Of a DNA stretch of 64,000 bases, positions 46,204 to 55,104 are shown one piece after another. Each line of letters begins with the position of its first letter. Position 1 is the stretch's first letter. This stretch comes from Nonomuraea sp. SYSU D8015. GTDB lineage: Bacteria > Actinomycetota > Actinomycetes > Streptosporangiales > Streptosporangiaceae. The stretch is taken from NCBI RefSeq assembly GCF_008065375.1, contig NZ_VJYI01000003.1:434001-498000 (forward strand), written 5' to 3'. A program made the translations under genes and the position numbers. The notes beneath the pieces are model-generated. The model ran no database searches and was not told where the DNA came from. It worked only from the letters and a program-made list of their open reading frames with translations.

Positions 46204-47535
46204 GTGAACCTCTTACGCGTGGTCACCGGCGTGGTGGCGGCGGGGGCGTTGGCCGCCGGGACCTTCCTGCTCATCCGGGGCGCCGAGGGCGAGGCGCCCG
46301 CCCGGGATCGCCTGGTGGTCGCCCCCACGGTGGTGCGGCCGAGCGTGCTGGTCGACGTCAACGGCGCGGTGCTGGAGGAGTTCTCCGGCGACTGCGCGAC
46401 CAGCCGGTTCTCGTACCTGTGCTTCCGGGTGCTCGACGACCTGCTGGCGGCCGACAAGGAGCTGCTGGCCCGCGGCGGCCTGACCATCGAGACGACCGTC
46501 GACCAGCGGCTGCAGCAGGCCGCCCAGCAGGCCGTCGACGGACGCGTCCGCCACGACGACCTGCCGCTCGCCGCCCAGGCCCTGCTGGTGCCCGGCACCG
46601 GCGAGATCAGGGCCATGGTCACCAGCCGCCCGCTCATCGGCAAGAAGGGCGGGCTCGGCTACCAGCAGGGGCCCACGGCGATGGTCTACACGCTGGCCGC
46701 CGCCCTGGAGAAGGGCTTGCGGTTCGAGGACGGCTTCCCCTACACCGACCAGTATCGGGCGCCCTCCTTCCAGGCGTTCAAGGATTGCGAGGGGCGAGCG
46801 GTCGCCGACCCCGCCCACTCGGTTCGCAACCGGAAGGGGGATCACGGCGCGTTCACGACCCTCCGGTCGGGCACCTGGGCCGCGGAGAACACGTTCTTCC
46901 TGAAGCTGTCCGAGAAGATCGGCCTGTGCGAGAGCGTGACCATGGCCAGGCGACTGGGCCTGGCCCGCGCCGACGGGACGCCGCTCCGCGAATACGAGAC
47001 CTTCACGCTGGGCGTCAACGAGGTGGACCCGGTCGAGGTGGCCACCACCTACGCCACCCTCGCCGCCCGCGGCAAGCGCTGCGAGCCGATGACGGTCACC
47101 GAGGTACGCGACGGTGCGAAAGTCCTGCGTTCCTTCGTCCCCCGGTGCGAGCAGGTGCTGGACGCGGCGGTCGCCGACGCGGTGACGGGCGTGCTCGCCG
47201 ACGCGCTCGCCCGCAGCCCGCTCAAGGGCCTCGGCCGGGACGCGGCCGGCATGGCGGGCACCACCGACGGCTACGGGTCCGCCTGGTATGTCGGCTACAC
47301 CCCGGACCTGGCCTCCGCCGTCGCCATCGGCGCCCCGCGACCGGAGGCCGGCTTCCACCGTCTGGTGGACATCACCATCGGCGGCCGCCGCTACGCGTAC
47401 GTGGAGGGCACGTCGATCCCGGGCCCCATCTGGAAGGACTCCATGACGGCGGGGCTGCGCGGCCTCCCGGAGACGGCCTTCACCGAGCCCGACACGAGCC
47501 GGTTCGGCGGCTGTCGCGACGGCTGCCCGAAGTGA
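46204..47535 (+). CDS. Penicillin-binding transpeptidase-fold protein lacking catalytic motifs
   Basis: A 443-aa protein with one N-terminal membrane helix (VVTGVVAAGALAAGTFLLI) and a class A-type PBP transpeptidase domain (TIETTVDQRLQQAAQQAV, TFTLGVNEVDPVEVATTYA, GTTDGYGSAWYVGYTPDLA). The glycosyltransferase domain is absent. The SxxK motif is replaced by P157-T-A-M160 (GYQQGPTAMVYTLAAALE), SxN by A227-E-N229, and KTG by M350-A-G. The rest of the fold, including four Cys, is conserved, so it is not a decayed gene but a likely pseudoenzyme with a binding or scaffolding role at the cell wall. Start GTG 46204. Confidence 0.88.
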   Translation: MNLLRVVTGVVAAGALAAGTFLLIRGAEGEAPARDRLVVAPTVVRPSVLVDVNGAVLEEFSGDCATSRFSYLCFRVLDDLLAADKELLARGGLTIETTVDQRLQQAAQQAVDGRVRHDDLPLAAQALLVPGTGEIRAMVTSRPLIGKKGGLGYQQGPTAMVYTLAAALEKGLRFEDGFPYTDQYRAPSFQAFKDCEGRAVADPAHSVRNRKGDHGAFTTLRSGTWAAENTFFLKLSEKIGLCESVTMARRLGLARADGTPLREYETFTLGVNEVDPVEVATTYATLAARGKRCEPMTVTEVRDGAKVLRSFVPRCEQVLDAAVADAVTGVLADALARSPLKGLGRDAAGMAGTTDGYGSAWYVGYTPDLASAVAIGAPRPEAGFHRLVDITIGGRRYAYVEGTSIPGPIWKDSMTAGLRGLPETAFTEPDTSRFGGCRDGCPK

Positions 47536-47556
47536 CCCCGGGAGTACGATGAGCGC

Positions 47557-48123
47557 GTGGATCGTACTCACCACCCTGGGTACACTCCCGTGACGGAGAG
47601 TCGCCGGCTCATAGCCCACGGACTGCCGCAGGTGCTGCCGGAGACTCTCGGCGGACGGCACCGCTTCTCGCCGCTCTCCCTCTACGTCGGCCACCGGCTC
47701 GCGGCGGCGGCGTTCGCGCGGCTCGACGAGGTCGGGCTGTTCTGGCTCGACGTCTGGGTGCTGTCGCGGAGACGCGGCGGCCACTGGAGCATTCGCGGCG
47801 GGCGCAGCACCGCGGCGGGCCCCGACGACGACCTGCTGGCCCCCAGCCTGGGGGCCGACGTCCTGAACGGCCACGCGCAGGCGGACGGGACGACACGGTC
47901 CGACGTCAACGCGGACCGTCTGCTCCCGTGGCCGGCGAAGTGGGTGGCGTACGGCGTGGTGCGGCTGTCGGCCGAGGTGGGCGCCATCAGGTTCGAGGGC
48001 AGGAGGATCACGGTCCCCGATCACGGCCTGCAGGCGCTCGCCTGGTGGCCGGGCCGGGAGAAGACGAGCGTCGAGCTGTTCGACAGGAAGGGCGAGCCGA
48101 TCTCCGCGCTACTCCTGGGCTGA
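47557..48123 (+). CDS. Hypothetical protein
   Basis: A 188-aa soluble protein, not recognised. Start GTG 47557; a GTG at 47590 (MTESRRL) is equally possible. The sequence is beta-rich with Trp/Gly patterns (LFWLDVWVLSRRRGGHWSIR, VRLSAEVGAIRFEGRRITVP, GLQALAWWPGREKTSVELF). No signal peptide. It follows the PBP-like gene after 21 bp in the same direction, so it may belong to the same transcript. Confidence 0.7.
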   Translation: MDRTHHPGYTPVTESRRLIAHGLPQVLPETLGGRHRFSPLSLYVGHRLAAAAFARLDEVGLFWLDVWVLSRRRGGHWSIRGGRSTAAGPDDDLLAPSLGADVLNGHAQADGTTRSDVNADRLLPWPAKWVAYGVVRLSAEVGAIRFEGRRITVPDHGLQALAWWPGREKTSVELFDRKGEPISALLLG

Positions 48124-48288
48124 GCTCCCCTGGCGGAGAGCCGGGCCACGCGGTAGTCGACCGACTGCCGAAATGCTCGGATACTTCCGGCGTTGTAGTC
48201 CGCAGCGCGGCTGCTCCGGCGAGCGTACCGCCAACTCCCTCCCCGCGCACGACGACCGCGGCATGCCTGCCGCGAGAGGCTGTGCGGC

Positions 48289-49578
48289 ATGGAGACGACC
48301 ACGACCGGCCGGACGAGCTTCGCGAGCTGGGTCGGTGAGCACGGCTCGGCCATGGACACCCTGGACTTGCGGAGCCCGGTGGACGACCTGGAGCCGCTGC
48401 GCCACATCGTCGGCGGCGCGCGGGTCGTGGCGCTGGGCGAGAGCTCCCACCACATCCGGGAGTTCTACCAGGTACGCCACCGCATCCTGCGTTTCCTGGT
48501 CGAACGGTGCGGTTTCGAGGTGTACGCCCTGGAGGCCCCGTTCACGCAGGGACAGGTCCTGGACGCCTGGGTCCGCGGCGGCCCCGGCACCGTGGAGCAG
48601 GTCGCGGCGGACGGCATCGCCCTGTCGCTGGGGCAGTGCCGGGAGATGTACGAGGCGCTGACGTGGATGCGGGAGCGGAGCCGCGCCGCCGCCGGGCCAC
48701 CGCTGCGGTGCCTGGGCACCGACCTGCCCGGCGCCTCGGGGTCGCCCTTGCCAGCCTTGGAGGAGCTGGCCGGTTACCTGCGGTGGGCCGCCCCCGAGGC
48801 CCTGCCGATACTGGAAGAGGCGGTCGGCGTGGTGCGGCTCTTCCACGACCCGGTGACCTTGGCCGCACTGGGCCGCTACCAGGCCCTCGGCCTGATCGAG
48901 CGCGACCTGCTCACCAGTGCGCTGAGCCGGCTGATGGCGCACGTGCAGCGCATGGCCCTCGTCCAACGCGCCCACGGCCACGGGGCCGAGCATGACACGG
49001 CGATGTGGCACCTGCGCGGCGCCTGGTATCTCGATCAGCTCCATCGCGCCAACGCCGCCGAGGGCTTCGAGTCCGCCTCGACGTTCCGCGACGTCTACAT
49101 GGCGGAGTCGGTGCTGCGCCTCCTGGAGGACGGCAAGCGCGTGGTGCTCGCGGCGCACAACTGGCACATCCAGCGAACACCCGCGCTGGACAGCCGGGAA
49201 CGCCTCCTGCTGCCCGCCGGAGCCCACCTCGCCGCCGCCCTGGGAGACGGCTACCGGGCCATCGGCGTGACGTCGAGCCTGGGCCGGACCACCACGCTGG
49301 GCGATCCGACGCCGGAGCGTCCGCAGGGAGCCTGGTACGACGCGCCGCTCCCGCCTCCTGCCGACGGCAGCATCGAGGCGGCGTTCCCCACCGACCCGCT
49401 CTGGACGCTCGCGAACCTGCGCGCGGCACGCCCGCACGTCCACGATGCCGACTCCTTCCAGCAGACGCGCATGGCCGACTATTTCCTCGACCTGCCGGTG
49501 TTCGAGGCGTTCGACGCCATCGCCCACGTGTCACGGACGACCGGCACCGACCACGTGGTGAAAGGCCCCGCCCGGTGA
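48289..49578 (+). CDS. Erythromycin esterase family protein
   Basis: A 429-aa Ere-like hydrolase. Typical motifs: VVALGESSHHIREFYQVRHR (first His/Glu), EVYALEAPF, MWHLRGAWYLDQ, RDVYMAES and VVLAAHNWHIQR (second His). Close relatives open the macrolide ring, but most genomic homologues are uncharacterised, so macrolide resistance cannot be claimed. Start ATG 48289. Convergent with the gntR gene only 2 bp away; no hairpin is seen between them. Confidence 0.88.
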   Translation: METTTTGRTSFASWVGEHGSAMDTLDLRSPVDDLEPLRHIVGGARVVALGESSHHIREFYQVRHRILRFLVERCGFEVYALEAPFTQGQVLDAWVRGGPGTVEQVAADGIALSLGQCREMYEALTWMRERSRAAAGPPLRCLGTDLPGASGSPLPALEELAGYLRWAAPEALPILEEAVGVVRLFHDPVTLAALGRYQALGLIERDLLTSALSRLMAHVQRMALVQRAHGHGAEHDTAMWHLRGAWYLDQLHRANAAEGFESASTFRDVYMAESVLRLLEDGKRVVLAAHNWHIQRTPALDSRERLLLPAGAHLAAALGDGYRAIGVTSSLGRTTTLGDPTPERPQGAWYDAPLPPPADGSIEAAFPTDPLWTLANLRAARPHVHDADSFQQTRMADYFLDLPVFEAFDAIAHVSRTTGTDHVVKGPAR

Positions 49579-49580
49579 CG

Positions 49581-50249
49581 TCAGGGCGCCGGGCCGAGCA
49601 GCGACTCCAGCTCGGCGACCGCGTGGGTGCGGTGGACGTCGAGGGTGACGACGGCGTCGTCGGCGGCGCGGCGGCGCAGGGCGTCGAGCGTGGCGCGGTG
49701 CTCCTTGATGACGCGCTCCCGGTTGCCGGCCTCGCCGTAGTACATCGACCGGTAGGCGTCGGTCGTGTCCCAGAGCGTCCTGATCAGCCGGACCAGCCGC
49801 GGCATGCCCGCGCACTCGAACAACATCATGTGGAACAGCCGGTTGGCGCCCGCCATGGCGGGCACGTCGCCCGCGGCGGCGGCCCGCTCGACCTCGGCCT
49901 GGGCCGCCTCCAGCCGGTCGAGGTCGGCGTCGGTGAGCCGGGCGACCGCGCGCCGTACGGCCTCCTCTTCCAGCAGCTCGCGGATGCGGTAGACCTCGCG
50001 CAGGTCGTCGAGGGAGAGCATGGCGACGCAGTAGCCCTTGTGGGCCTTGTGGGTGACCAGCCCCTCACCCTCGAGCGTCTTGAGCGCCTCACGCAGGGGG
50101 ACGCGGCTGACCTGGAGCTCCTCGGCCAGCGCGTCCTGCCGGATGGGGGCGCCGGGGCGCAGGCGGCCGGTCGTGATGGCACGGCGCAGCTCGGCCAGCA
50201 CGAACTGCTGGGCCGTCGGCGGCCTGCGCCCCGCCTCGTCCGGATTCAC
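49581..50249 (-). CDS. GntR (FadR-subfamily) transcriptional regulator
   Basis: A 222-aa regulator. The N-terminal winged HTH (IRQDALAEELQVSRVPLREALKTLEGEGLV) is followed by an FCD ligand domain with Asp/His metal-site residues (GANRLFHMMLFECAG, VIKEHRATLDALRR). The start is GTG 50249, overlapping the CoA-transferase stop in GTGA, so the regulator is translated with the enzyme it probably controls. The effector is likely a dicarboxylate or acyl-CoA, by family analogy. Confidence 0.92.
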   Translation of the reverse strand: MNPDEAGRRPPTAQQFVLAELRRAITTGRLRPGAPIRQDALAEELQVSRVPLREALKTLEGEGLVTHKAHKGYCVAMLSLDDLREVYRIRELLEEEAVRRAVARLTDADLDRLEAAQAEVERAAAAGDVPAMAGANRLFHMMLFECAGMPRLVRLIRTLWDTTDAYRSMYYGEAGNRERVIKEHRATLDALRRRAADDAVVTLDVHRTHAVAELESLLGPAP

Positions 50250-51370
50250 GGCCCCAATATCTCACGAACCCAGGCTTCGTCCTGCCCGAGGCCGGGCGGC
50301 GGGAGACGGTAGGCGGGCGGGGTGGCGCTGAGGCGGATCGGGTTGGCGACCTGGCCCACGCCGCCGAGCTCCACGGCGGGCTCCAGGCCGAGATCGGTGG
50401 CGAGGGCGAAGGCGGCGGCCAGGTCGTTGATCGGTCCGCACGGCACCCCGGCGGCGGTGAGCAGCTCGAACCACTCGTCCGCCGGGCGTTCACGCAGGGC
50501 GGCGTTCAGCTCGGCGACGAGGTCCGCGCGGGCGGCGACGCGGCCGGCGTTGGTCGCGTAGCGGGCGTCCTCGGCGAGGTCGGGGCGGCCCAGCGCCCCG
50601 CACAGTGCCTGGAACAGGCGGTCGTTGCCGGCCGCGATCACGAGCGGGCGGTCGGCGGTCTCGAACACCTCGTACGGGACGATGCTGGGATGCCGGTTGC
50701 CCATGGCCCGCGGCACCACGCCGGCGGCCGCGTACGCGGAGGCCTGGTTGGTCAGCGCGGACAGCAGCGAGGACAGCAGGGAGACCTCGACGCGCTGGCC
50801 CTCGCCGGTGCTGTCGCGGTGGCGCAGGGCGGCCAGGATGCCGAGGGCGGCGTGCAGGCCGGTGATCACGTCCACGAGTGCGACGCCCACCTTGGTCCCG
50901 GGTCCGTCCGGCTCGCCGGTGACGCTCATCAGCCCGCCCACGGCCTGCGCGATCAGGTCGTACCCGGGCAGCGCGGCCCCGGGCCCGGACCCGAATCCGG
51001 TGATCGAGCAGTAGACCAGCCCGGGGTTGAGCTCCCGCAGCGCGTCGTAGCCGAGCCCGAGCCGGTCCATCGTCCCTGGCCGGAAGTTCTCCACGAGCAC
51101 GTCCGCGCGGGCCGCCAGGGCGCGCGCGACCTCGGCGTCGGCCCGTAGGTCGAGCGCGATCGAGCGCTTGTTGCGGTTGACGCCGAGGAAGTACGTGGCC
51201 TCGCCGCCGGGCGCGTACGGCGGTCCCCATTCGCGGGTGTCGTCCCCGACGCCGGGCCGCTCGACCTTGACCACGTCGGCCCCCAGGTCGGCCAGGAGCA
51301 TCGTGGCGTACGGCCCGGCCAGCACCCGGCTGAAGTCGGCCACCACCAGCCCGGACAGCACCATGGTCAC
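50246..51370 (-). CDS. CaiB/BaiF-type (class III) CoA-transferase
   Basis: A 374-aa family III CoA-transferase: GLVVADFSRVLAGPYATMLLADLGADVVKVE, NRNKRSIALDLR, LVENFRPGTMDRLGLGYDAL with nearby catalytic-Asp region ALPGYDLIAQAVGGLMSVTGEPDGP. The adjoining remnant of a glutaryl-CoA dehydrogenase makes a succinyl-CoA:glutarate CoA-transferase plausible (inference). Start GTG 51370 or ATG 51364. Coupled to the gntR gene. Confidence 0.9.
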   Translation of the reverse strand: MTMVLSGLVVADFSRVLAGPYATMLLADLGADVVKVERPGVGDDTREWGPPYAPGGEATYFLGVNRNKRSIALDLRADAEVARALAARADVLVENFRPGTMDRLGLGYDALRELNPGLVYCSITGFGSGPGAALPGYDLIAQAVGGLMSVTGEPDGPGTKVGVALVDVITGLHAALGILAALRHRDSTGEGQRVEVSLLSSLLSALTNQASAYAAAGVVPRAMGNRHPSIVPYEVFETADRPLVIAAGNDRLFQALCGALGRPDLAEDARYATNAGRVAARADLVAELNAALRERPADEWFELLTAAGVPCGPINDLAAAFALATDLGLEPAVELGGVGQVANPIRLSATPPAYRLPPPGLGQDEAWVREILGP

Positions 51371-51424
51371 GCGCCCTCCTTCGTCGGTCGCGTGACCATG
51401 GTGCTGTGTCTCATTGTTCGCTCG

Positions 51425-51715
51425 CTACGCTCGCTCACGCGGCGCCCCGAGGTAGACGGTCACCGTCTGGGTGAAGAACTCGCGGGCGGCCCGCCCCTGC
51501 TCCTTGGGCCCGAACCCGCTCTGCTTGGTCCCGCCGAACGGCACGTACGGGAGCGTCCCCGCCGACTCGGAGTTGACGTGCAGCACTCCCACCTCCAGCC
51601 GCTGGACGGCCTGCAACGCGACCCCCAGGTCGCGGGTGAAGACGGCGGCGGACAGGCCGTGGTCGCTGAGGTTCGCCAGCCCGAGCGCCTCCTCGGCGTC
51701 GTCGGCGCGCACGCG
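51425..51715 (-). pseudogene. Aldehyde dehydrogenase remnant (last 96 codons)
   Basis: From ADDAEEALGLANLSDHGLSA through VLHVNSESAGTLPYVPFGGT and KQSGFGPKEQG to the stop at 51425, this is the C-terminal domain of NAD-dependent aldehyde dehydrogenases. The remaining roughly 380 residues, including the catalytic Cys and Glu, are missing. It breaks at about 51712, exactly where a divergent acyl-CoA dehydrogenase remnant begins. Confidence 0.9.
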
Positions 51716-52295
51716 CGGCCTCACCGTCAACGAGGTCAAGCACAAGGTCTCGCTGCGCGCGAGCGTGACGAGCGAGCTGGTACTGGACGGGGTGCGGCTG
51801 CCCGGCGAGGCCGTGCTGCCGGGGGCGCGGGGCCTGTCCGGGCCGCTGGGCTGCCTGAACGAGGCGCGGTTCGGGATCGTGTTCGGGGCGATGGGGGCGG
51901 CGCTGGACTGCCTGGAGACGGCGATCGCGTACGCGGCCGACCGCGAGGTGTTCGCCAGGCCGCTGTCGTCGTACCAGCTCACCCAGGAGAAGCTCGCCGA
52001 CATGGCGCTGGAGCTGGGCAAGGGCCTGCTGCTCGCGGTGCACCTGGGCCGGCTGAAGGAGGCCGGCGCGCTCACCCCCGAGCAGGTGAGCGCCGGCAAG
52101 CTGAACAACGTGCGCGAGGCCCTCGAGATCGCCAGGACGTGCCGCACGCTGCTCGGCGCGAGCGGCATCACCCTCGAATACCCGGTGATCAGGCACGCCG
52201 TGAACCTCGAGTCCGTGCTGACCTACGAGGGCACGTCGGAGATCCACACGCTGGTCCTCGGCAAGGCGCTGACCGGGATCGCCGCGTTCCACTGA
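51711..52295 (+). pseudogene. Glutaryl-CoA dehydrogenase-like acyl-CoA dehydrogenase remnant
   Basis: The frame contains 194 residues from LTVNEVKHKVSLRASVTSEL to the natural stop: the beta-domain end and the C-terminal helical domain with ALDCLETAIAYAADREVF and the catalytic Glu in LTYEGTSEIHTL. The KHK-SLRAS-TSEL pattern is typical of glutaryl-CoA dehydrogenases. About 190 N-terminal residues and the start are gone. The open frame extends upstream to 51471 only through antisense of the ALDH remnant. Confidence 0.88.
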
Positions 52296-52313
52296 GCCTC
52301 TGACCGGAACCGC

Positions 52314-53369
52314 TCAGAAGGTCTGCCAGGTCTCTTCGGTGACCTGGCAGGGCCCGCCCTGGTGCACCCACATCCGCCCGGCCCGAGGGTCGAGCGCGAT
52401 CGTCGCGACGGTCTCCCACCGCTGGTTGATCGGCTGGGTCTGGTCGGGGTGGGCGCAGACGGGCGCGGCATCGGGGCCGTGGCTGAGCATGGCCAGCGCC
52501 CGCGCGGTGTGGTCGTCGCCGCTCAGCTCCGCGACGTGGTCGCGCAGGTGCTTGAGGCGCTCGTACGTGCTGGGCCGGTCGGTGGCGTGCCGCTCCCCCT
52601 CCGCGAGGGCCGGGTCGAGGAAATGGTTGCAGTGCTGCAGCACGCCGTCAGGCTCCGGCGGGATGACCGCGACCCCGGCCGGGGAGATCTCGATCGAGCC
52701 CGCGTCGTCCGAGGTCACGGCGGTGATGACGGTGGAGGCGGAGACCGGGGCGGAGCGGGCGATGACGGCGGCCTCCTCGACGGTGGCGGCCTCCTCCAGG
52801 ATCCGGCGGGCGATCAGGTGGACGGGCACGCCGACGTCGGTGTGGTCGGACCGGTGGCGCAGGATGTTGAAGTGGATGCCGAGCCCGGCCGTGTTCACCC
52901 CGATCTTGGCCAGCGCCCCGGCCTCGGTGAAGGTCCGCACCACGTGCCCGGGACGGCTCTCGAACTCCCACAACATGGGGGCGTCGCGCAGGTGGTCGTG
53001 CCAGTCCCAGGTCTGCACCGTACGCGGGCCGGGCAGCACGACGGACGTCGAGCACTCCCCCTCTCCGGGTGCGGCGACGGCGGCGAGGATCTCGGTGCGG
53101 GCGTTGACCACGGCCACCTGCCAGGGCTCCAGCCCGGCGCCGGACGCGATCCCGGTGATCTCGTCGGCCAGCTGTGGCGCCCAGGCCGCGCTGCGGTCGA
53201 GAGCCTGCTTGCCCCATGCGCGCACCTGGGACGGGGTGGCCCCGGCGACCGTGAACAGGTCCAGGTATCCGGCGAAGTTCGCGATGATCGCCCTGCGACG
53301 ATGGGTGCCGAGCTCCTTGCCTCGGGCGCGGGGGTCGAGCTGTGTGGAGGTGAAGGTGGGAAAAGTCAC
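52314..53369 (-). CDS. C45-family (isopenicillin-N acyltransferase-like) amidohydrolase
   Basis: A 351-aa Ntn-hydrolase-related protein. WQVAVVNARTEILAAV and GECSTSVVLPGPRTVQTWDWHDH carry the expected nucleophile Cys and following D-W-H pattern of the AAT/C45 group; IGVNTAGLGIHFNIL and CNHFLDP fit too. Substrate unknown; relatives hydrolyse amides or acylated amino acids. GTG 53369 gives a start close to homologues (VTFPTFTSTQLDPRARGKELG); upstream in-frame starts at 53435 and 53510 are possible but pass through an operator-like palindrome. Confidence 0.78.
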   Translation of the reverse strand: MTFPTFTSTQLDPRARGKELGTHRRRAIIANFAGYLDLFTVAGATPSQVRAWGKQALDRSAAWAPQLADEITGIASGAGLEPWQVAVVNARTEILAAVAAPGEGECSTSVVLPGPRTVQTWDWHDHLRDAPMLWEFESRPGHVVRTFTEAGALAKIGVNTAGLGIHFNILRHRSDHTDVGVPVHLIARRILEEAATVEEAAVIARSAPVSASTVITAVTSDDAGSIEISPAGVAVIPPEPDGVLQHCNHFLDPALAEGERHATDRPSTYERLKHLRDHVAELSGDDHTARALAMLSHGPDAAPVCAHPDQTQPINQRWETVATIALDPRAGRMWVHQGGPCQVTEETWQTF

Positions 53370-53370
53370 G

Positions 53371-53384
53371 TGGAAAGCGCTACC
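53371..53384. promoter_or_regulatory. LacI-type operator-like palindrome
   Basis: TGGAAAGCGCTACC has the central AGCGCT and flanking purine/pyrimidine symmetry of LacI-family operators. It lies directly before the preferred start of the C45-type gene. A single imperfect site, so weak. Confidence 0.3.
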
Positions 53385-53731
53385 CCGGGCGGCGGCGCCG
53401 CGAACCTTTCCCTGAAGGCCCTGGCCGGCTGCCATGCTCACGCCACCGCGCTCAGGATCGCGTCCCACGCGACCTCGGACGCCAGCGTCCCGAGGCCCGT
53501 CGGCAAACACGGCCCCACCCCCGGGCTGGCGCAGGGATCGCGAGGACGGTGACGCAGGGACGGCAGGGCACCGGACACGCCGTGGAAACAGAGGTCAGCT
53601 GCGCCGAACCGCTGTCAAGGACGATGCTGGTGGGGACGGAGCGGGTGGCCATCCGCGCCTCGACCCGGCCACGCGCATAGAACACCGCCGGGCGCACGAG
53701 GGCACGCCCGGCGGAGAGCGGTGGACCAGGG

Positions 53732-54397
53732 TCAGCTGAAGTTGACGTCGCTGCAGATGTAGTACGTCTGGTCCATGTGCGAGGCCTTCCAGATCGTGTA
53801 GATCACGTGGCGGCCCGTACGCGACCCCTTGCTCAGGCCGGTGATGAGGTAGTTCTCACTGGGCGCGTACCTAGGGGTCTCACGGACCAGCTCCAGGTGG
53901 TTCCATCCGAGCGGCGTCGTCGTGGCGTCGTAGCCCTGGCGGGTGATGTAGACCCTGATGTAGTCGGCGCCGTGCCGGGCCTGGTCGTGCAGGCGGACGT
54001 CGAAGGTGCTGCCGAGGTTCGTCATCGTCCACGGGCCGGGCGTGTCCATGGAGCGGTAACGGGCGCCTTCGGCGTGGCCGCCGCTGCACAGCTGGCCGTT
54101 GGGGATGGCCGCCTGGTGGTTGCCGCCGACCTCGTTGCGGTAGAGCCCGTTCCAGTTCCACATGGCGTTCGGGTTGTCCTGCCACGCCTGCCAGCACATC
54201 GGGTCCCGCTGCTGCATGGTCGGGTTCTGGAAGTCGCTGCCCCAGCGCAGCCAGCAGCCGTAGTTGCGGGAGGCCGGGTCGACGACCGACCCGTGCGCCG
54301 AGGCGGTCTCGGCCAGTGGAACGGTGAAGATCATCGCCATGGACATCAGCAGGGCCAGGGCGCGCAGCGCCCAGCGTTTCGGTGCGACTCGGGGCAT
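53732..54397 (-). CDS. AA10 lytic polysaccharide monooxygenase (chitin/cellulose-active)
   Basis: A 221-aa secreted copper enzyme. Signal peptide ends ETASA, giving a mature N-terminal His35 (HGSVVDPASRNYGCWL), the first ligand of the histidine brace. The second His is in GGNHQAAIPNGQLCSGG. The C-terminal YYICSDVNFS is typical of single-domain AA10 enzymes. Oxidative cleavage of crystalline polysaccharide. The 280 bp upstream includes a possible TTGACA at 54497-54502 (minus strand) without a clear -10 partner. No carbohydrate-binding module. Confidence 0.94.
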   Translation of the reverse strand: MPRVAPKRWALRALALLMSMAMIFTVPLAETASAHGSVVDPASRNYGCWLRWGSDFQNPTMQQRDPMCWQAWQDNPNAMWNWNGLYRNEVGGNHQAAIPNGQLCSGGHAEGARYRSMDTPGPWTMTNLGSTFDVRLHDQARHGADYIRVYITRQGYDATTTPLGWNHLELVRETPRYAPSENYLITGLSKGSRTGRHVIYTIWKASHMDQTYYICSDVNFS

Positions 54398-54680
54398 CGT
54401 GCGGTCTCCGTGTTCCGGTCGGGGGTTCCGGTGAAGAGGAGCGCTCCTGGTGGGCGACGGTATCTGACCTCGCCGAGGCGGCCAAGTGATGACCTTTTGT
54501 CAATGTTTCCGACGGGTGAGCGCGCATGACCAATGCCCGAGTGAGCAGCGGAAAAGGCTTTCCGGCGGCAGATCACACGGGTGAAAGTTTCAATTGGGGC
54601 GAACGGTAACGGTAGAGTGACTTAGAGTGATGGAAGTCGGGGAAGTAGCATGTGGGCGAGGGCGAGACTCCCGATACTGA
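54398..54680. other. Divergent intergenic region between the LPMO and Uma2 genes
   Basis: 283 bp with no supported gene. A minus-strand TTGACAAAAGGTCATCACTT is the most promoter-like element. No clear chitin-regulator (DasR-type) palindrome was found. Confidence 0.35.
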
Positions 54681-55085
54681 GTGGGTGACCGCAATGGCAA
54701 CGATCGAACCGCCAAGAGGCCTTTCGACAAGCCGGAGTACACGGTCGACGACCTGCTCGAGTTCCCAGACGACGGGAACCGATATGAGCTCTTCAACGGG
54801 AGCCTACTGGTAGGCCCTGCCCCCACTCCCGCACACCAGCGCATCATCTACCGGCTGCAGCGCATCCTCGATGACGCGATGCCGTCCGAGCTGGAGCCGT
54901 TGTCGACGATCAACTTGCTGGTGACCGACAAGAATTTCTACATCCCCGACCTCGTCGTCGTGACTGAGGAGTCGACGATGAGCGTGGGACTGATGTTCTC
55001 GCCTGGCGACATTCTGCTGGCGGTGGAGGTGGGCAGCCCTAGCATGACCTGGGGCTCGGCCCTGCCGGCCCCCTCCTGCCGGTAG
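54681..55085 (+). pseudogene. Uma2-family (DUF820) nuclease-like protein, C-terminally truncated
   Basis: 134 residues: YTVDDLLEFPDDGNRYELFNGSLLV, PTPAHQRIIYRL, FYIPDLVVV and DILLAVEVGSPS follow the family PD-(D/E)xK-like core. After EVGSPSMT the normal continuation (roughly 60-70 residues with the final Lys and helix) is replaced by TWGSALPAPSCR, which encodes the terminator hairpin. So the 3' part was lost. Start GTG 54681 is the best of several weak options. Confidence 0.75.
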
Positions 55086-55096
55086 GGCCGAGACCC
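55051..55096. terminator. Long hairpin between the Uma2 relic and the response regulator
   Basis: An 18-bp nearly perfect stem: GGGGCTCGGCCCTGCCGG (55051-55068) against CCGGTAGGGCCGAGACCC (55079-55096), loop 10 nt. It lies at the meeting point of two convergent genes and overlaps the 3' end of the truncated Uma2 frame. Confidence 0.7.
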
Positions 55097-55104
55097 AGGA
55101 GCTT

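Noticed and set aside
48289..49578. Macrolide resistance gene
   Set aside because: Family membership is clear but most chromosomal homologues have unknown substrates and no macrolide cluster is present.
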